64,000 nucleotides of DNA from JAWLCA01 sp041687395 (lineage in GTDB: Bacteria; Pseudomonadota; Alphaproteobacteria; Rhodobacterales; Rhodobacteraceae). Each line of letters opens with the position of its first letter. Position 1 is the first letter of the stretch. The DNA is taken from assembly GCA_041687395.1 (NCBI GenBank), contig JAWLCA010000003.1:1-64000 (forward strand), given 5' to 3'. Below the pieces are notes generated by a model. It did no database searches. It worked only from the letters and a program-made list of their open reading frames with translations, and was not told the DNA's origin. Position numbers and translations under genes: made by a program. This document shows positions 41,689-49,838 of this stretch, piece by piece.

Positions 41689-42705
41689 ATGGCGGTTCTG
41701 GAACACACGGACAGGGGACTTTACTGCGCCGCGGGCGGATTTCACATCGATCCTTGGCGGCCGGTGGAGCGTGCGCTCATCACCCACGGGCACGCCGACC
41801 ACGCCCGGCCCGGCCATCGGGCCTACATGGCTACGGCGGCCGCAGCACCGGTGATGCGGCATCGCCTTGGCGATATTCGGATCGAGGAGACCGGGTTCGG
41901 AACACGGCATCGGATCGGGGGGGCGACCGTGTCTTTTCATCCGGCAGGTCATGTGCCCGGATCGGCGCAGATCCGTGTCGAGGTGGCGGGTGAGGTCTGG
42001 GTCGTCTCGGGCGATTACAAGGTTCAGGACGACGGCCTGTCGGAGGCGTTCGAACCCGTGTGCTGCCATACCTTCATCAGCGAATGCACCTTTGGCCTGC
42101 CGGTCTATCGATGGGCGCCCCAGGCGAAAATTGCTCGAGAGATCAATTCTTGGTGGCAGGAAAACCGGGCCGAGGGCCGCGTGTCGGTGCTGGGCGCCTA
42201 CGCGCTGGGCAAGGCGCAGCGTCTGCTGACGATGGTCGATCCGGGCATCGGGCCGATCCTGACCCACGGTGCGGTCGAGGCGACGAACATGGTGATGCGG
42301 GGGCAGGGGATCGCCTTGCCCGCGACCATTGCAGTGAATCCGGATCTGGACCCGAAGGCGCATCAGGGTGCGCTGGTAATCGCGCCGCCATCGGCGCTCG
42401 GCGGCCCTTGGCTGCGGCGGTTCGGGGCCACTTCAACCGCCTTTGCCAGCGGCTGGATGGCGCTGCGCGGGGTGCGGCGCAGGCGGGGGATGGAACGGGG
42501 CTTCGTGATCTCCGACCACGCGGATTGGGCGGGCCTGAACGCCGCGATTGCCGCGACAGGAGCTGAGCGTGTCCTTGTAACCCACGGCTACACGTCTGTT
42601 TTCGCCCGCTGGCTGGCCGATCAGGGCTACGAGGCCGGCGTCCTGGAAACCGAGTACGAGGGAGAGAGCGCCGAGCGCGTCGATGCGGGCGAGGCGCCGC
42701 AATGA
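41689..42705 (+). CDS. Ligase-associated metallo-beta-lactamase-fold DNA exonuclease
   Basis: A 338-residue MBL-fold nuclease. The metal motif HxHxDH is in LITHGHADHARPGH, with further ligands in HPAGHVPGSAQ, SGDYK and the later ISDHADW and VTHGY blocks. Relatives are encoded with an ATP-dependent DNA ligase, and the combination is thought to process and join DNA ends. Its stop overlaps the ligase start by 4 bp (ATGA). ATG 41689 gives MAVLEHTDRGLYC, the family start. Confidence 0.9.
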   Translation: MAVLEHTDRGLYCAAGGFHIDPWRPVERALITHGHADHARPGHRAYMATAAAAPVMRHRLGDIRIEETGFGTRHRIGGATVSFHPAGHVPGSAQIRVEVAGEVWVVSGDYKVQDDGLSEAFEPVCCHTFISECTFGLPVYRWAPQAKIAREINSWWQENRAEGRVSVLGAYALGKAQRLLTMVDPGIGPILTHGAVEATNMVMRGQGIALPATIAVNPDLDPKAHQGALVIAPPSALGGPWLRRFGATSTAFASGWMALRGVRRRRGMERGFVISDHADWAGLNAAIAATGAERVLVTHGYTSVFARWLADQGYEAGVLETEYEGESAERVDAGEAPQ

Positions 42706-44294
42706 AGCGCTTTGCCGGGCTTTTTGCGGCGCTGGACGGCACCACGAGCACGAACGCCAAGGTGGCGGCGTTGGCAGCGTATTTTGCCGACGCGCCGGAA
42801 CAGGACCGGTTGTGGACGGTGGCGCTGCTGTCGGGGCGGCGGCCGAAGCGGGCGGTGACGACGACGCAACTGCGGCAATGGGCGGCCGAGCAGGCCGGGA
42901 TTCCGCTTTGGTTGTTCGAGGAATCCTATCCCGTGGTGGGGGATCTGGCCGAGACGATCGCGCTGATCCTGCCGCCGGCCGAGCGGGTCGAGGATCGTTC
43001 ACTGTCGCACTGGATCGATCGCCTGCGGCGGCTGTCTGGCGCGGAGGAAGCAGAGAAAAAGGAAACGATTCTGGAAAGTTGGGCGGATCTTCCCACGCTG
43101 GAACGGTTCCTGTTCAACAAGCTGCTGACGGGGGGCTTCCGGATGGGGGTGAGTCAGCGGCTGATGACGCGGGCGCTGGCGCGGACGACGGGGCTGGACG
43201 AGGCGGAGCTTGCGCACCGGCTGATGGGCGACTGGTCGCCGGAGCATATCTCATGGGAGGGGTTGATCCTGTCGAACGATCCGGCGACGGATCTGTCGCG
43301 TCCCTATCCGTTCAGCTTGGCCTATGGGCTCGATGCCGAGCCGGAATACCTCGGAAATACAGAAGATTGGCTGGCGGAGTGGAAGTGGGACGGAATCCGT
43401 GGGCAATTGATCCTGCGCGGCGGCGCCCACCACCTCTGGAGCCGGGGCGAGGAACTGATGACCGACCGCTTTCCCGAACTTGCAGCCGTGCGGGATTGGG
43501 TGTCGGAGGGCACGGTGATCGACGGCGAGGTTTTGGTGTGGATGAATGATGCGCCGCAACCCTTTGCGATGCTTCAGAAACGAATGGGCCGCAAGACCGT
43601 TCCGAAGAAGCTTCTGGCCGAGGCGCCGGTGCGGATGTTGGCCTACGATCTGTTGGAGTGGGACGGTCAGGACATTCGCGACAGGCGCTTTTCCGAGCGC
43701 CGAGATATCCTGCGGACGGCACTGAAAGATATTCCAGAAACTGCTCCGATAGGGCTTTCTCCCGGCATTGGTTTTGACGACTGGGGGGCGCTGGCGCAGG
43801 TGCGTGCGGCGGCGCGGGAGCGGGGGGCTGAGGGGGTGATGCTGAAGCGGCTGGCGGCGCCCTATAGGGGCGGCCGGCGGCGGGGGGACTGGTGGAAGTG
43901 GAAGCTGGATCCGCTGACCATCGACGCGGTGATGGTATATGCCCAGGCGGGGCATGGGCGGCGGGCAACGCTATATACCGACTACACCTTCGCGGTGCGC
44001 GACGGGGCTGACTGGGTGCCCTTCACCAAGGCCTATTCGGGCCTGACGGATACCGAATTCAACGAGATAACCCGTTGGATTCGCAAGAATACCCTTGAAC
44101 GCTTTGGCCCGGTCCGGCGGGTCGCGCCGGAACTGGTCTTCGAGATCGGGTTCGAGGGGATCCAGGCCAGCCCGCGGCATAAGTCAGGCGTTGCGCTGCG
44201 GTTCCCCAGAATGCTCCGCTGGCGGCGGGACAAGCCGGTGGCCGAGGTCAACACGCTGGACGATCTGAAGGCGATGCTGGCGCAGTACGGCTGA
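42702..44294 (+). CDS. ATP-dependent DNA ligase (bacterial Lhr-operon type)
   Basis: A 530-residue ligase with an N-terminal DNA-binding domain (FLFNKLLTGGFRMGVSQRL), an adenylation domain with the nucleophile lysine in EWKWDGIRG (about residue 228), motifs in VIDGEVLVW and EGVMLKR, and a C-terminal OB fold. It is the form usually found in an operon with an MBL exonuclease, the Lhr helicase and a phosphoesterase; here only the exonuclease precedes it, and the 3' flank is a repeat element followed by an unrelated minus-strand gene. Confidence 0.92.
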   Translation: MKRFAGLFAALDGTTSTNAKVAALAAYFADAPEQDRLWTVALLSGRRPKRAVTTTQLRQWAAEQAGIPLWLFEESYPVVGDLAETIALILPPAERVEDRSLSHWIDRLRRLSGAEEAEKKETILESWADLPTLERFLFNKLLTGGFRMGVSQRLMTRALARTTGLDEAELAHRLMGDWSPEHISWEGLILSNDPATDLSRPYPFSLAYGLDAEPEYLGNTEDWLAEWKWDGIRGQLILRGGAHHLWSRGEELMTDRFPELAAVRDWVSEGTVIDGEVLVWMNDAPQPFAMLQKRMGRKTVPKKLLAEAPVRMLAYDLLEWDGQDIRDRRFSERRDILRTALKDIPETAPIGLSPGIGFDDWGALAQVRAAARERGAEGVMLKRLAAPYRGGRRRGDWWKWKLDPLTIDAVMVYAQAGHGRRATLYTDYTFAVRDGADWVPFTKAYSGLTDTEFNEITRWIRKNTLERFGPVRRVAPELVFEIGFEGIQASPRHKSGVALRFPRMLRWRRDKPVAEVNTLDDLKAMLAQYG

Positions 44295-44299
44295 AATCG

Positions 44300-44355
44300 G
44301 GTGCCAGCATGGCGCCAGCAACCTGCCACCACCCTGCCACCAGAGCGGTGGCACC
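44300..44355 (+). repeat. 56-bp dispersed repeat, copy C (11-bp iterated unit)
   Basis: GGT, then GCCAGCA-TGGC, GCCAGCA-ACCT, GCCACCA-CCCT, GCCACCA-GAGC and the closing GGTGGCACC. The length is the same as copies A and B. It begins 6 bp after the ligase stop. Two of the four units carry GCCAGCA. Confidence 0.85.
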
Positions 44356-44526
44356 GGCGTTCGCTGCTGGGTGGTTTCGCGCAACAGCTGCCGCCGCACA
44401 GGCGGCCAGATCCCGGCTTTCGCCGGGATGACAGCGAGCGCCTGGATGACAGCGTGGCGGGGCGGGGCGAGGCCCCGGCGCGGGGGCCGGAGCGTCGCAG
44501 AAAGATCTGGCAGCCGTCCCGCCCGG
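44356..44526. other. Spacer with a short palindrome between ligase and metY-type gene
   Basis: The 44356-44526 stretch contains ATCCCGGC at 44410-44417 and its complement GCCGGGAT at 44422-44429 with a TTTC loop. This resembles the short intergenic palindromes of the CCCGGCTTTCGCCGGG type that are scattered in many proteobacterial genomes. No gene is seen. Confidence 0.5.
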
Positions 44527-45816
44527 TCAGGCGGTTGCCTGGGCCAGCGCCTGGTCGAGGTCGGCGATCAGGTCATCCGCATCCTCGATCCCGATGGACA
44601 GGCGCACGACGTTGGGCGCGGCACCCGCAGCCTTTTGCTGTTCCTCGGTTAACTGGCGGTGGGTGGTGGAGGCGGAGTGGATGATGAGCGAGCGGGTGTC
44701 GCCCAGGTTGGCGACGTGGCTGAAGATCTCCACCGCGTCCACCAGCTTCACGCAAGCCTCGTAGCCGCCCTTGATGGCAAAGGTGAACAGGCCGCCCGCG
44801 CCCTTCGGGCAGATCTTTTCCACCCGGTCGTAATAGGGCGATGATGGCAGGCCGGCGTAGGTGACGAACTCCACCCGCGGGTCGTTCTCCAGCCATTCGG
44901 CGACCTTGCGGGCGTTGGCGCAGTGCCGCTCCATCCGGAGGCTCAGGGTTTCGATCCCCATGAGGGTGTAGTGCGCGGCCTGGGGGTTCAGCGTCATGCC
45001 CAGATCGCGCAGGCCGATGGCGATGCCGTGGAAGGTGAAGGCCAGAGGGCCAAAGGTCTCATGGAACTTCAGGCCGTGATACGCGGGCTCGGGCGCGGAC
45101 AGGCTGGGGAACTTGTCGCTGGCCGACCAGTCGAATCGCCCCGAATCCACGATGCAGCCGCCGGTCACGGTGCCGTTGCCGGTCAGGAACTTGGTCATGG
45201 AATGGACGACGAGCGTTGCGCCGTGGTCGATCGGGCGGCAGAGATAAGGGGTCGCCGAAGTGTTGTCGACGATCAGCGGCAGGCCCGCAGAATCGGCCAC
45301 ACCTGCGATGGCGTCCAGGTCGGTGATGTAACCGCCGGGGTTGGCGATCGATTCGCAGAAGATAGCGCGTGTGTCGTCGTCGATGGCGGCCTTCACGGCA
45401 TCAAGGTCGTCGAAATCGACGAACTTTGCCGACCAGCCGAAGCGGCGGATGGTGTGGCTGAACTGCGTGACCGTGCCGCCGTAAAGCCGGGTGGAGGCGA
45501 TGACGTTCCGCCCCGGCCCCATCAGCGGAAACAGCGCCATGATCTGCGCCGCGTGGCCCGAGGAGCAGCAGACAGCGCCCGCCCCGCCCTCCAGTGTCGC
45601 CATGCGTTCCTGCAGGACGGCCACGGTGGGGTTGGTCAGGCGCGAATAGATGTAGCCGACCTCTTGCAGGTTGAAGAGCGCTGCGGCGTGCTCGGCGTCG
45701 CGGAAGACATAAGCCGTGGTCTGGTAGATCGGCGTCTGGCGCGCGCCGGTGGCCGGGTCGGGCCGGGCGCCCGCATGGATTTGGAGCGTGTCGAAGCCGT
45801 AGGTGCGGTCGGTCAT
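44527..45816 (-). CDS. O-acetylhomoserine sulfhydrylase (Cys/Met metabolism PLP enzyme)
   Basis: A 429-residue fold-type I PLP enzyme. The PLP lysine is in VVHSMTKFLTGNG (about residue 212), and YSRLTNPT, SSGHAAQ and the IVDNTSATPYL block are the usual substrate and cofactor contacts. The length of about 430 and the FDTLQIHAGARPD start fit the O-acetylhomoserine (thiol)-lyase group, which makes homocysteine or methionine from O-acetylhomoserine and a sulfur donor. A good AAGGGGG site precedes the ATG at 45816. Confidence 0.9.
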   Translation of the reverse strand: MTDRTYGFDTLQIHAGARPDPATGARQTPIYQTTAYVFRDAEHAAALFNLQEVGYIYSRLTNPTVAVLQERMATLEGGAGAVCCSSGHAAQIMALFPLMGPGRNVIASTRLYGGTVTQFSHTIRRFGWSAKFVDFDDLDAVKAAIDDDTRAIFCESIANPGGYITDLDAIAGVADSAGLPLIVDNTSATPYLCRPIDHGATLVVHSMTKFLTGNGTVTGGCIVDSGRFDWSASDKFPSLSAPEPAYHGLKFHETFGPLAFTFHGIAIGLRDLGMTLNPQAAHYTLMGIETLSLRMERHCANARKVAEWLENDPRVEFVTYAGLPSSPYYDRVEKICPKGAGGLFTFAIKGGYEACVKLVDAVEIFSHVANLGDTRSLIIHSASTTHRQLTEEQQKAAGAAPNVVRLSIGIEDADDLIADLDQALAQATA

Positions 45817-45912
45817 GGTGTCCCCCCTTCAGGATTTCGGCGCGAGGTTAGGGCAAGGGCCCCGCAGGCACAAATGGGAAAGGGGGAGGGCGGGATGGTC
45901 GGGACTCGACCC

Positions 45913-45933
45913 GCCCGGTCCACTGGACCGGGC
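45913..45933 (-). terminator. Stem-loop after the first gap gene
   Basis: A perfect 9-bp stem GCCCGGTCC (45913-45921) with GGACCGGGC (45925-45933) and an ACT loop, 16 bp after the gap stop. No strong U-tract follows, so termination efficiency is uncertain. Confidence 0.55.
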
Positions 45934-45949
45934 TGCCAAGACGGTCGTG

Positions 45950-46951
45950 TCAGATCAGCTTGCCCATCGCCACGGCCGTGTCGGCCATGCGATTCGAAAA
46001 GCCCCATTCGTTATCATACCACGACAGCACGCGGACGAAGTTGCCGTCCATGACCTTGGTCTGGTCCAGATGGAAGACCGAGGAATGCGGGTCATGGTTG
46101 AAATCGGCGCTAACGTTGGGCCGGTCGGTATAGCCGAGGATACCCTTCAGCGGGCCGTCGGCGGCGGCCCGGATGGCGGCGTTGATCTCGTCCACGGTTG
46201 TGTCCCGCGCAGCCTCGAACGTCAGGTCCACGGCGCTGACGTTGGGCGTGGGCACGCGGATCGCCACGCCGTCGAGCTTGCCGTTCAGTTCCGGCAGCAC
46301 GAGGCCCACGGCCTTGGCCGCGCCGGTGGAGGTGGGGATCATCGACAGCGCCGCCGCGCGGGCGCGGTAGAGATCCTTGTGCATCGTGTCCAGCGTCGGC
46401 TGGTCGCCGGTGTAGCTGTGGATCGTGGTCATGAAGCCGCGGCGGATGCCGATTGCGTCGTTCAGCACCTTGGCCACCGGGGCCAGGCAATTGGTGGTGC
46501 AAGACGCGTTGGAGACGACCAGATCGTTCGCCGTCAGCACGTCGTGGTTGACGCCGTAGACGATTGTCTTGTCCGCGCCCTTGGACGGGGCCGAGACGAG
46601 CACGCGGCTGGCACCGTTTTCGAGGTGGATCTTCGCCTTGTCGCGGTCGGTGAAGATGCCGGTGCATTCCAGCACGACATCGACATCCGACCAGGGCAGG
46701 TCGGCCGGGTCGCGCAACGCGGTCACCCGGATCGGGCCGCGGCCCACGTCGATCGAGTCCTCGGTCGTCGTCACCTCGGCCGGAAAGCGGCCGTGGACGG
46801 AATCGAATCGCAGCAGATGGGCGTTGGTTTCCACCGGGCCAAGGTCGTTGATCGCCACCACTTCGATATCCGTGCGGCCGGATTCGATGATGGCGCGCAG
46901 GATGTTGCGGCCGATGCGGCCGAAGCCGTTGATTGCAACCGTGACTGTCAT
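45950..46951 (-). CDS. gap: Glyceraldehyde-3-phosphate dehydrogenase, copy 1
   Basis: A 333-residue phosphorylating GAPDH. The Rossmann motif INGFGRIGRN opens the protein, the catalytic Cys is in NASCTTNCLAP (about residue 152), and SYTGDQPTLD and WYDNEWGF are conserved. It interconverts glyceraldehyde 3-phosphate and 1,3-bisphosphoglycerate. It is one of two paralogues here, separated by a surface-protein gene. A TGTTA-N4-TAACA operator-like site lies 64-77 bp upstream of its ATG at 46951. Confidence 0.96.
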   Translation of the reverse strand: MTVTVAINGFGRIGRNILRAIIESGRTDIEVVAINDLGPVETNAHLLRFDSVHGRFPAEVTTTEDSIDVGRGPIRVTALRDPADLPWSDVDVVLECTGIFTDRDKAKIHLENGASRVLVSAPSKGADKTIVYGVNHDVLTANDLVVSNASCTTNCLAPVAKVLNDAIGIRRGFMTTIHSYTGDQPTLDTMHKDLYRARAAALSMIPTSTGAAKAVGLVLPELNGKLDGVAIRVPTPNVSAVDLTFEAARDTTVDEINAAIRAAADGPLKGILGYTDRPNVSADFNHDPHSSVFHLDQTKVMDGNFVRVLSWYDNEWGFSNRMADTAVAMGKLI

Positions 46952-47014
46952 GTCCGCCCCCTTGCTGGTCGTCGCTGCCCTGCAGCCTGACGGCAGAGCG
47001 CCGTCTTGGAAAGA

Positions 47015-47028
47015 TGTTAACGCTAACA
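47015..47028. promoter_or_regulatory. LacI/CceR-like operator upstream of gap copy 1
   Basis: TGTTAACGCTAACA has TGTTA and TAACA as perfect inverted arms. It fits the operator type of LacI-family carbon regulators; as I recall, CceR of Rhodobacter sphaeroides uses a very similar sequence. It is 64-77 bp before the gap ATG. Confidence 0.65.
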
Positions 47029-47050
47029 GGCGGGTTAGACCATGAAGCAG

Positions 47051-47073
47051 GGGCCGGGGTCAACTCCCGGCCC
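47051..47073 (-). terminator. Stem-loop after the VPLPA-type surface protein gene
   Basis: GGGCCGGG at 47051-47058 pairs with CCCGGCCC at 47066-47073, loop of 7, about 10 bp after the stop of the minus-strand gene. It has a stable stem but no U-tract. Confidence 0.5.
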
Positions 47074-47082
47074 CCGGCCGTC

Positions 47083-48489
47083 TCACGCAACCCTGCGGCG
47101 GCGGGCGGCCAGACCGAGGCCCGCCAGCGCGGTCAGAAGCAGCGGCAGCGCCGCCGGAAGCGGGATCGGGGCCACCTGCGCCAGATCGGTGGTGGCATAG
47201 CTGCGCCCGTCCACGACCCAGGTGTCGAAGTTGCGGACCGTGGTGCGGAACAGCCCCTCGGCCAGTGACAGGGTAAGGCGCACCTGATCCTGGGCCAGGT
47301 CGAAACCCTTGATCTGCCAGAGCTTGTAACCGGCGAGATCCACCGTGTTGTCGCCCGCGCCGCCGTCCACGATGCCGTCGAGAAAGGTGCCGCCGGTCAG
47401 TGCACCGAGGGTGAGGCGGTCATCGCCGCCACCGAACAGCACATCGCCGGAAATGCGGCTGGCGCCGGTCAGCGTCAGGCTGCTGTCTGTCATGCCGGGG
47501 GCGAAGCCCATGGCGACGCCCGAATACCCGCGCAAGGTGCCCGAGTTGATCACGTCGATGGCAGCGGTGCGGTTCTCGTCCACCCCGATCGCCTTTGGCC
47601 CCTCAATGAGTCCGGCGTTCACGATTGTCAGCAGGCCGGCGGGCAGGTCGCCGCCCGGTGCCTGCAGCACCTCGTCGGCGTCGATGCCGTTGCCGCCGGG
47701 CGCGCCGGCGGGCGGCACGACACGGATCACGCCGCCGGCATGGTTAACGATGATCCCTTCGTCCACGTCGATGCCGTCGTCGCTGCCCTGGATCAGGCCG
47801 TGATTGTCCACGCGGCCGCTGGCGAACTGCACGCCGTCCTCATCCTCGACCCCGTCATTGATCCGGATGGTGCCGAAGTTCTCCAACCTGAAATCGGTGC
47901 GCGCCTCGATCACTTCCTCGCCGCCGAACAGGTTGCCGGTGTTGATCACGGTGGTGCCGGGTCCGCGGGCCTGGATGGCGCGGCCGTCCGTGCTCTGGAT
48001 CGTGCCGGCGTTCTCAACCCGAAGGTTGGCGATGTTGTCGTCATTGTCGGCGCGGATGGTCTGGTCCCTGGACAGGATCAGCGCACCTGCGCGGTTTATG
48101 ACGGTCGCGTCATCTGCACCGGCCTGCAACCGGATACCCCGATCTTCCGTCGCGCGGATCGTACCCGCATTGTCGATGGTCAGGCGCGCGCCGCTGGTGC
48201 GCACCGCCTCGTCATCCAGGCTTTCGATCAGCCCCTCGTTCAGCACGCTCTGATCGTCGCCCATCAGCGTCAGCGCCCGGCCGCTCAGCGGGCTGATGAC
48301 GCCGTCCGGAGCGATGAGGATGCTTGTTCCGTCTGTGCCCTCGGTCAGCGCGGCATTGTCCGGGCCGGTGCAGGTCAGCGTTGGGGCGCCGAGTGCATCG
48401 GTACCCGGAATGCAATCGGCCTGCGCGAGGGTGGCGCCGAAGCTGAGCGCGACGAGCGTGGTTGCCGGAAGTTTCCAGAACTGTGTCAT
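47083..48489 (-). CDS. Exported beta-helix-like protein with a VPLPA-CTERM sorting signal
   Basis: A 468-residue exported protein. The N-terminus is a signal peptide (LPATTLVALSFGATLAQA, cleavage before DCIP). The middle is made of short repeats such as INAGTIRAT, VENAGTIQST, LENFGTIRIND and VDNHGLIQGS, the N-x-G-x-I pattern of a right-handed beta-helix. A GGGDDRLTLG stretch recalls RTX-type glycine/aspartate turns. The C-terminus, APIPLPAALPLLLTALAG followed by LGLAARRRRV, is a PEP-CTERM-like (VPLPA) anchor recognised by an exosortase. No exosortase gene is in the window. It is probably a surface or biofilm protein and lies between two gap genes. Confidence 0.85.
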   Translation of the reverse strand: MTQFWKLPATTLVALSFGATLAQADCIPGTDALGAPTLTCTGPDNAALTEGTDGTSILIAPDGVISPLSGRALTLMGDDQSVLNEGLIESLDDEAVRTSGARLTIDNAGTIRATEDRGIRLQAGADDATVINRAGALILSRDQTIRADNDDNIANLRVENAGTIQSTDGRAIQARGPGTTVINTGNLFGGEEVIEARTDFRLENFGTIRINDGVEDEDGVQFASGRVDNHGLIQGSDDGIDVDEGIIVNHAGGVIRVVPPAGAPGGNGIDADEVLQAPGGDLPAGLLTIVNAGLIEGPKAIGVDENRTAAIDVINSGTLRGYSGVAMGFAPGMTDSSLTLTGASRISGDVLFGGGDDRLTLGALTGGTFLDGIVDGGAGDNTVDLAGYKLWQIKGFDLAQDQVRLTLSLAEGLFRTTVRNFDTWVVDGRSYATTDLAQVAPIPLPAALPLLLTALAGLGLAARRRRVA

Positions 48490-48653
48490 GTGGTGTCCCT
48501 GTGATGAGGCCGCGCCGAAGCGCGCGGCGGCCCATCGCTTATGGGTCGGCCACATGACAGCGGGGTTAAGCTTTTGTTAAGTCTCTTGGCGCCCGCGAAA
48601 CGGCAACGACCCCGCCACGGATGGCAGGGCCCGCAGCCTTCGCAGAAGAAATA

Positions 48654-49658
48654 TCAGTTCAGCAGCCGGCCCATCGCGCCCGCAACGTCGGCCATCCGGC
48701 AGGAGAAGCCCCATTCGTTGTCGTACCACGCCAGCACGCGCACGGTACGGCCGCCGACCACGCGGGTCTGGTCGGGCGCAAAGATCGACGATTGCGGGGT
48801 GTGGTTGAAATCGATCGAGACCTTGGGTTCGGGGTCATAAGCCAGCACCATGCCCATGTAACCCGCCGCTGCCTCGCGCACGATCTCGTTCACCTCGTCC
48901 ACGGTGACGGAGCGCGACGCCTCGAAGGTCAGGTCGACGGCGCTGACGTTGGGGGTGGGCACGCGCAGCGCCGTGCCGTCCAGCTTTCCAGCCAGTTCCG
49001 GCAGCACCTCTCCCAATGCCTTGGCGGCGCCGGTGGTGGTGGGGATCATCGCCATGGCGGCGGCGCGGGCGCGATACAGATCCTTGTGCCGCCGGTCCAG
49101 CGTCGGCTGGTCGCCGGTGTAGCTGTGGATCGTGGTCATCATGCCGCGTTCGATGCCTATGGCGTCGTTCAGCACCTTGGCCAGCGGGGCAAGACAGTTG
49201 GTGGTGCAGGAGCCGTTGGAGACGATGTGGTGTTCCGCTCGCAACTCGCGGTGGTTGACGCCATAGACCACGGTCTTGTCGGCGCGCTTGGCAGGGGCCG
49301 AGACCAGTACGCGGCGCGCGCCGCGGGTCAGGTGGACGGCGGCCTTGTCGCGGTCGTTGAACTTGCCGGTGCATTCCAGGACGACATCGCAGCCCTCCCA
49401 GTCCAGCGTTTCGGGATCATAGGACGACATCACGCGGATCGGCCCGCGGCCCAGGTCCAGCGTGTCACCAGAAACCCGGATCTGGCCCGGGAAGCGGCCA
49501 TGCACGCTGTCGTATTTCAGCAGGTGGGCGTTCGTCTCGATCGGCCCGGTCGCGTTGATCGCTACGACCTGCACGTCGTTCCTTGCCGCCTCGGCGATGT
49601 GAGACAGGGTGCAGCGCCCGATCCGCCCGAAACCATTGATGCCCACCGTGACCGTCAT
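48654..49658 (-). CDS. gap: Glyceraldehyde-3-phosphate dehydrogenase, copy 2
   Basis: A 334-residue GAPDH paralogue of the one at 45950, with the same motifs: INGFGRIGRC, catalytic Cys in NGSCTTNCLAP, SYTGDQPTLD and WYDNEWGF. Differences are spread along the chain, so it is an old duplication and not a recent copy. Having two gap genes suggests separate roles, for example glycolysis and gluconeogenesis, or different cofactor preference; I cannot assign them. Two operator-like sites lie 85-129 bp upstream of the ATG at 49658. tkt precedes it on the same strand. Confidence 0.95.
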   Translation of the reverse strand: MTVTVGINGFGRIGRCTLSHIAEAARNDVQVVAINATGPIETNAHLLKYDSVHGRFPGQIRVSGDTLDLGRGPIRVMSSYDPETLDWEGCDVVLECTGKFNDRDKAAVHLTRGARRVLVSAPAKRADKTVVYGVNHRELRAEHHIVSNGSCTTNCLAPLAKVLNDAIGIERGMMTTIHSYTGDQPTLDRRHKDLYRARAAAMAMIPTTTGAAKALGEVLPELAGKLDGTALRVPTPNVSAVDLTFEASRSVTVDEVNEIVREAAAGYMGMVLAYDPEPKVSIDFNHTPQSSIFAPDQTRVVGGRTVRVLAWYDNEWGFSCRMADVAGAMGRLLN

Positions 49659-49742
49659 CGCGACCCCCATTTCCAACCACCGTCGGTGGTTATAGGCTGT
49701 CCGATGCGGTCCGGGAAGGGTGAAAGTCGAAGTTTTCCAGTG

Positions 49743-49756
49743 TGTTAGCGCAAACG
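49743..49756. promoter_or_regulatory. LacI/CceR-like half-conserved operator upstream of gap copy 2 (proximal)
   Basis: TGTTAGCGCAAACG matches the TGTTAnCGnTAACA pattern except for two positions in the second arm. Its centre is 31 bp, about three helical turns, from that of the distal site at 49774-49787. Confidence 0.5.
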
Positions 49757-49773
49757 TATGCCGTGGTATGCGA

Positions 49774-49787
49774 CGTTAGCGCGAACA
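49774..49787. promoter_or_regulatory. LacI/CceR-like half-conserved operator upstream of gap copy 2 (distal)
   Basis: CGTTAGCGCGAACA matches the TGTTAnCGnTAACA pattern except at the first base and one base of the second arm. Together with the proximal site it could allow cooperative binding. Confidence 0.5.
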
Positions 49788-49838
49788 AGCGGGCCGGGCA
49801 GGAGCAGCGCCGCCGCCCCACGCCCCGAATCGCCGGTG

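Noticed and set aside
44410..44429. Short palindrome as a possible separate mobile element
   Set aside because: Only one 20-bp copy was noticed, and this kind of CCCGGC-TTTC-GCCGGG palindrome is widespread. There are not enough data in the window to call an element.
47083..48489. RTX toxin or large adhesin
   Set aside because: Only one glycine/aspartate turn block is present, and the C-terminus is an exosortase-type anchor rather than a type I secretion signal.
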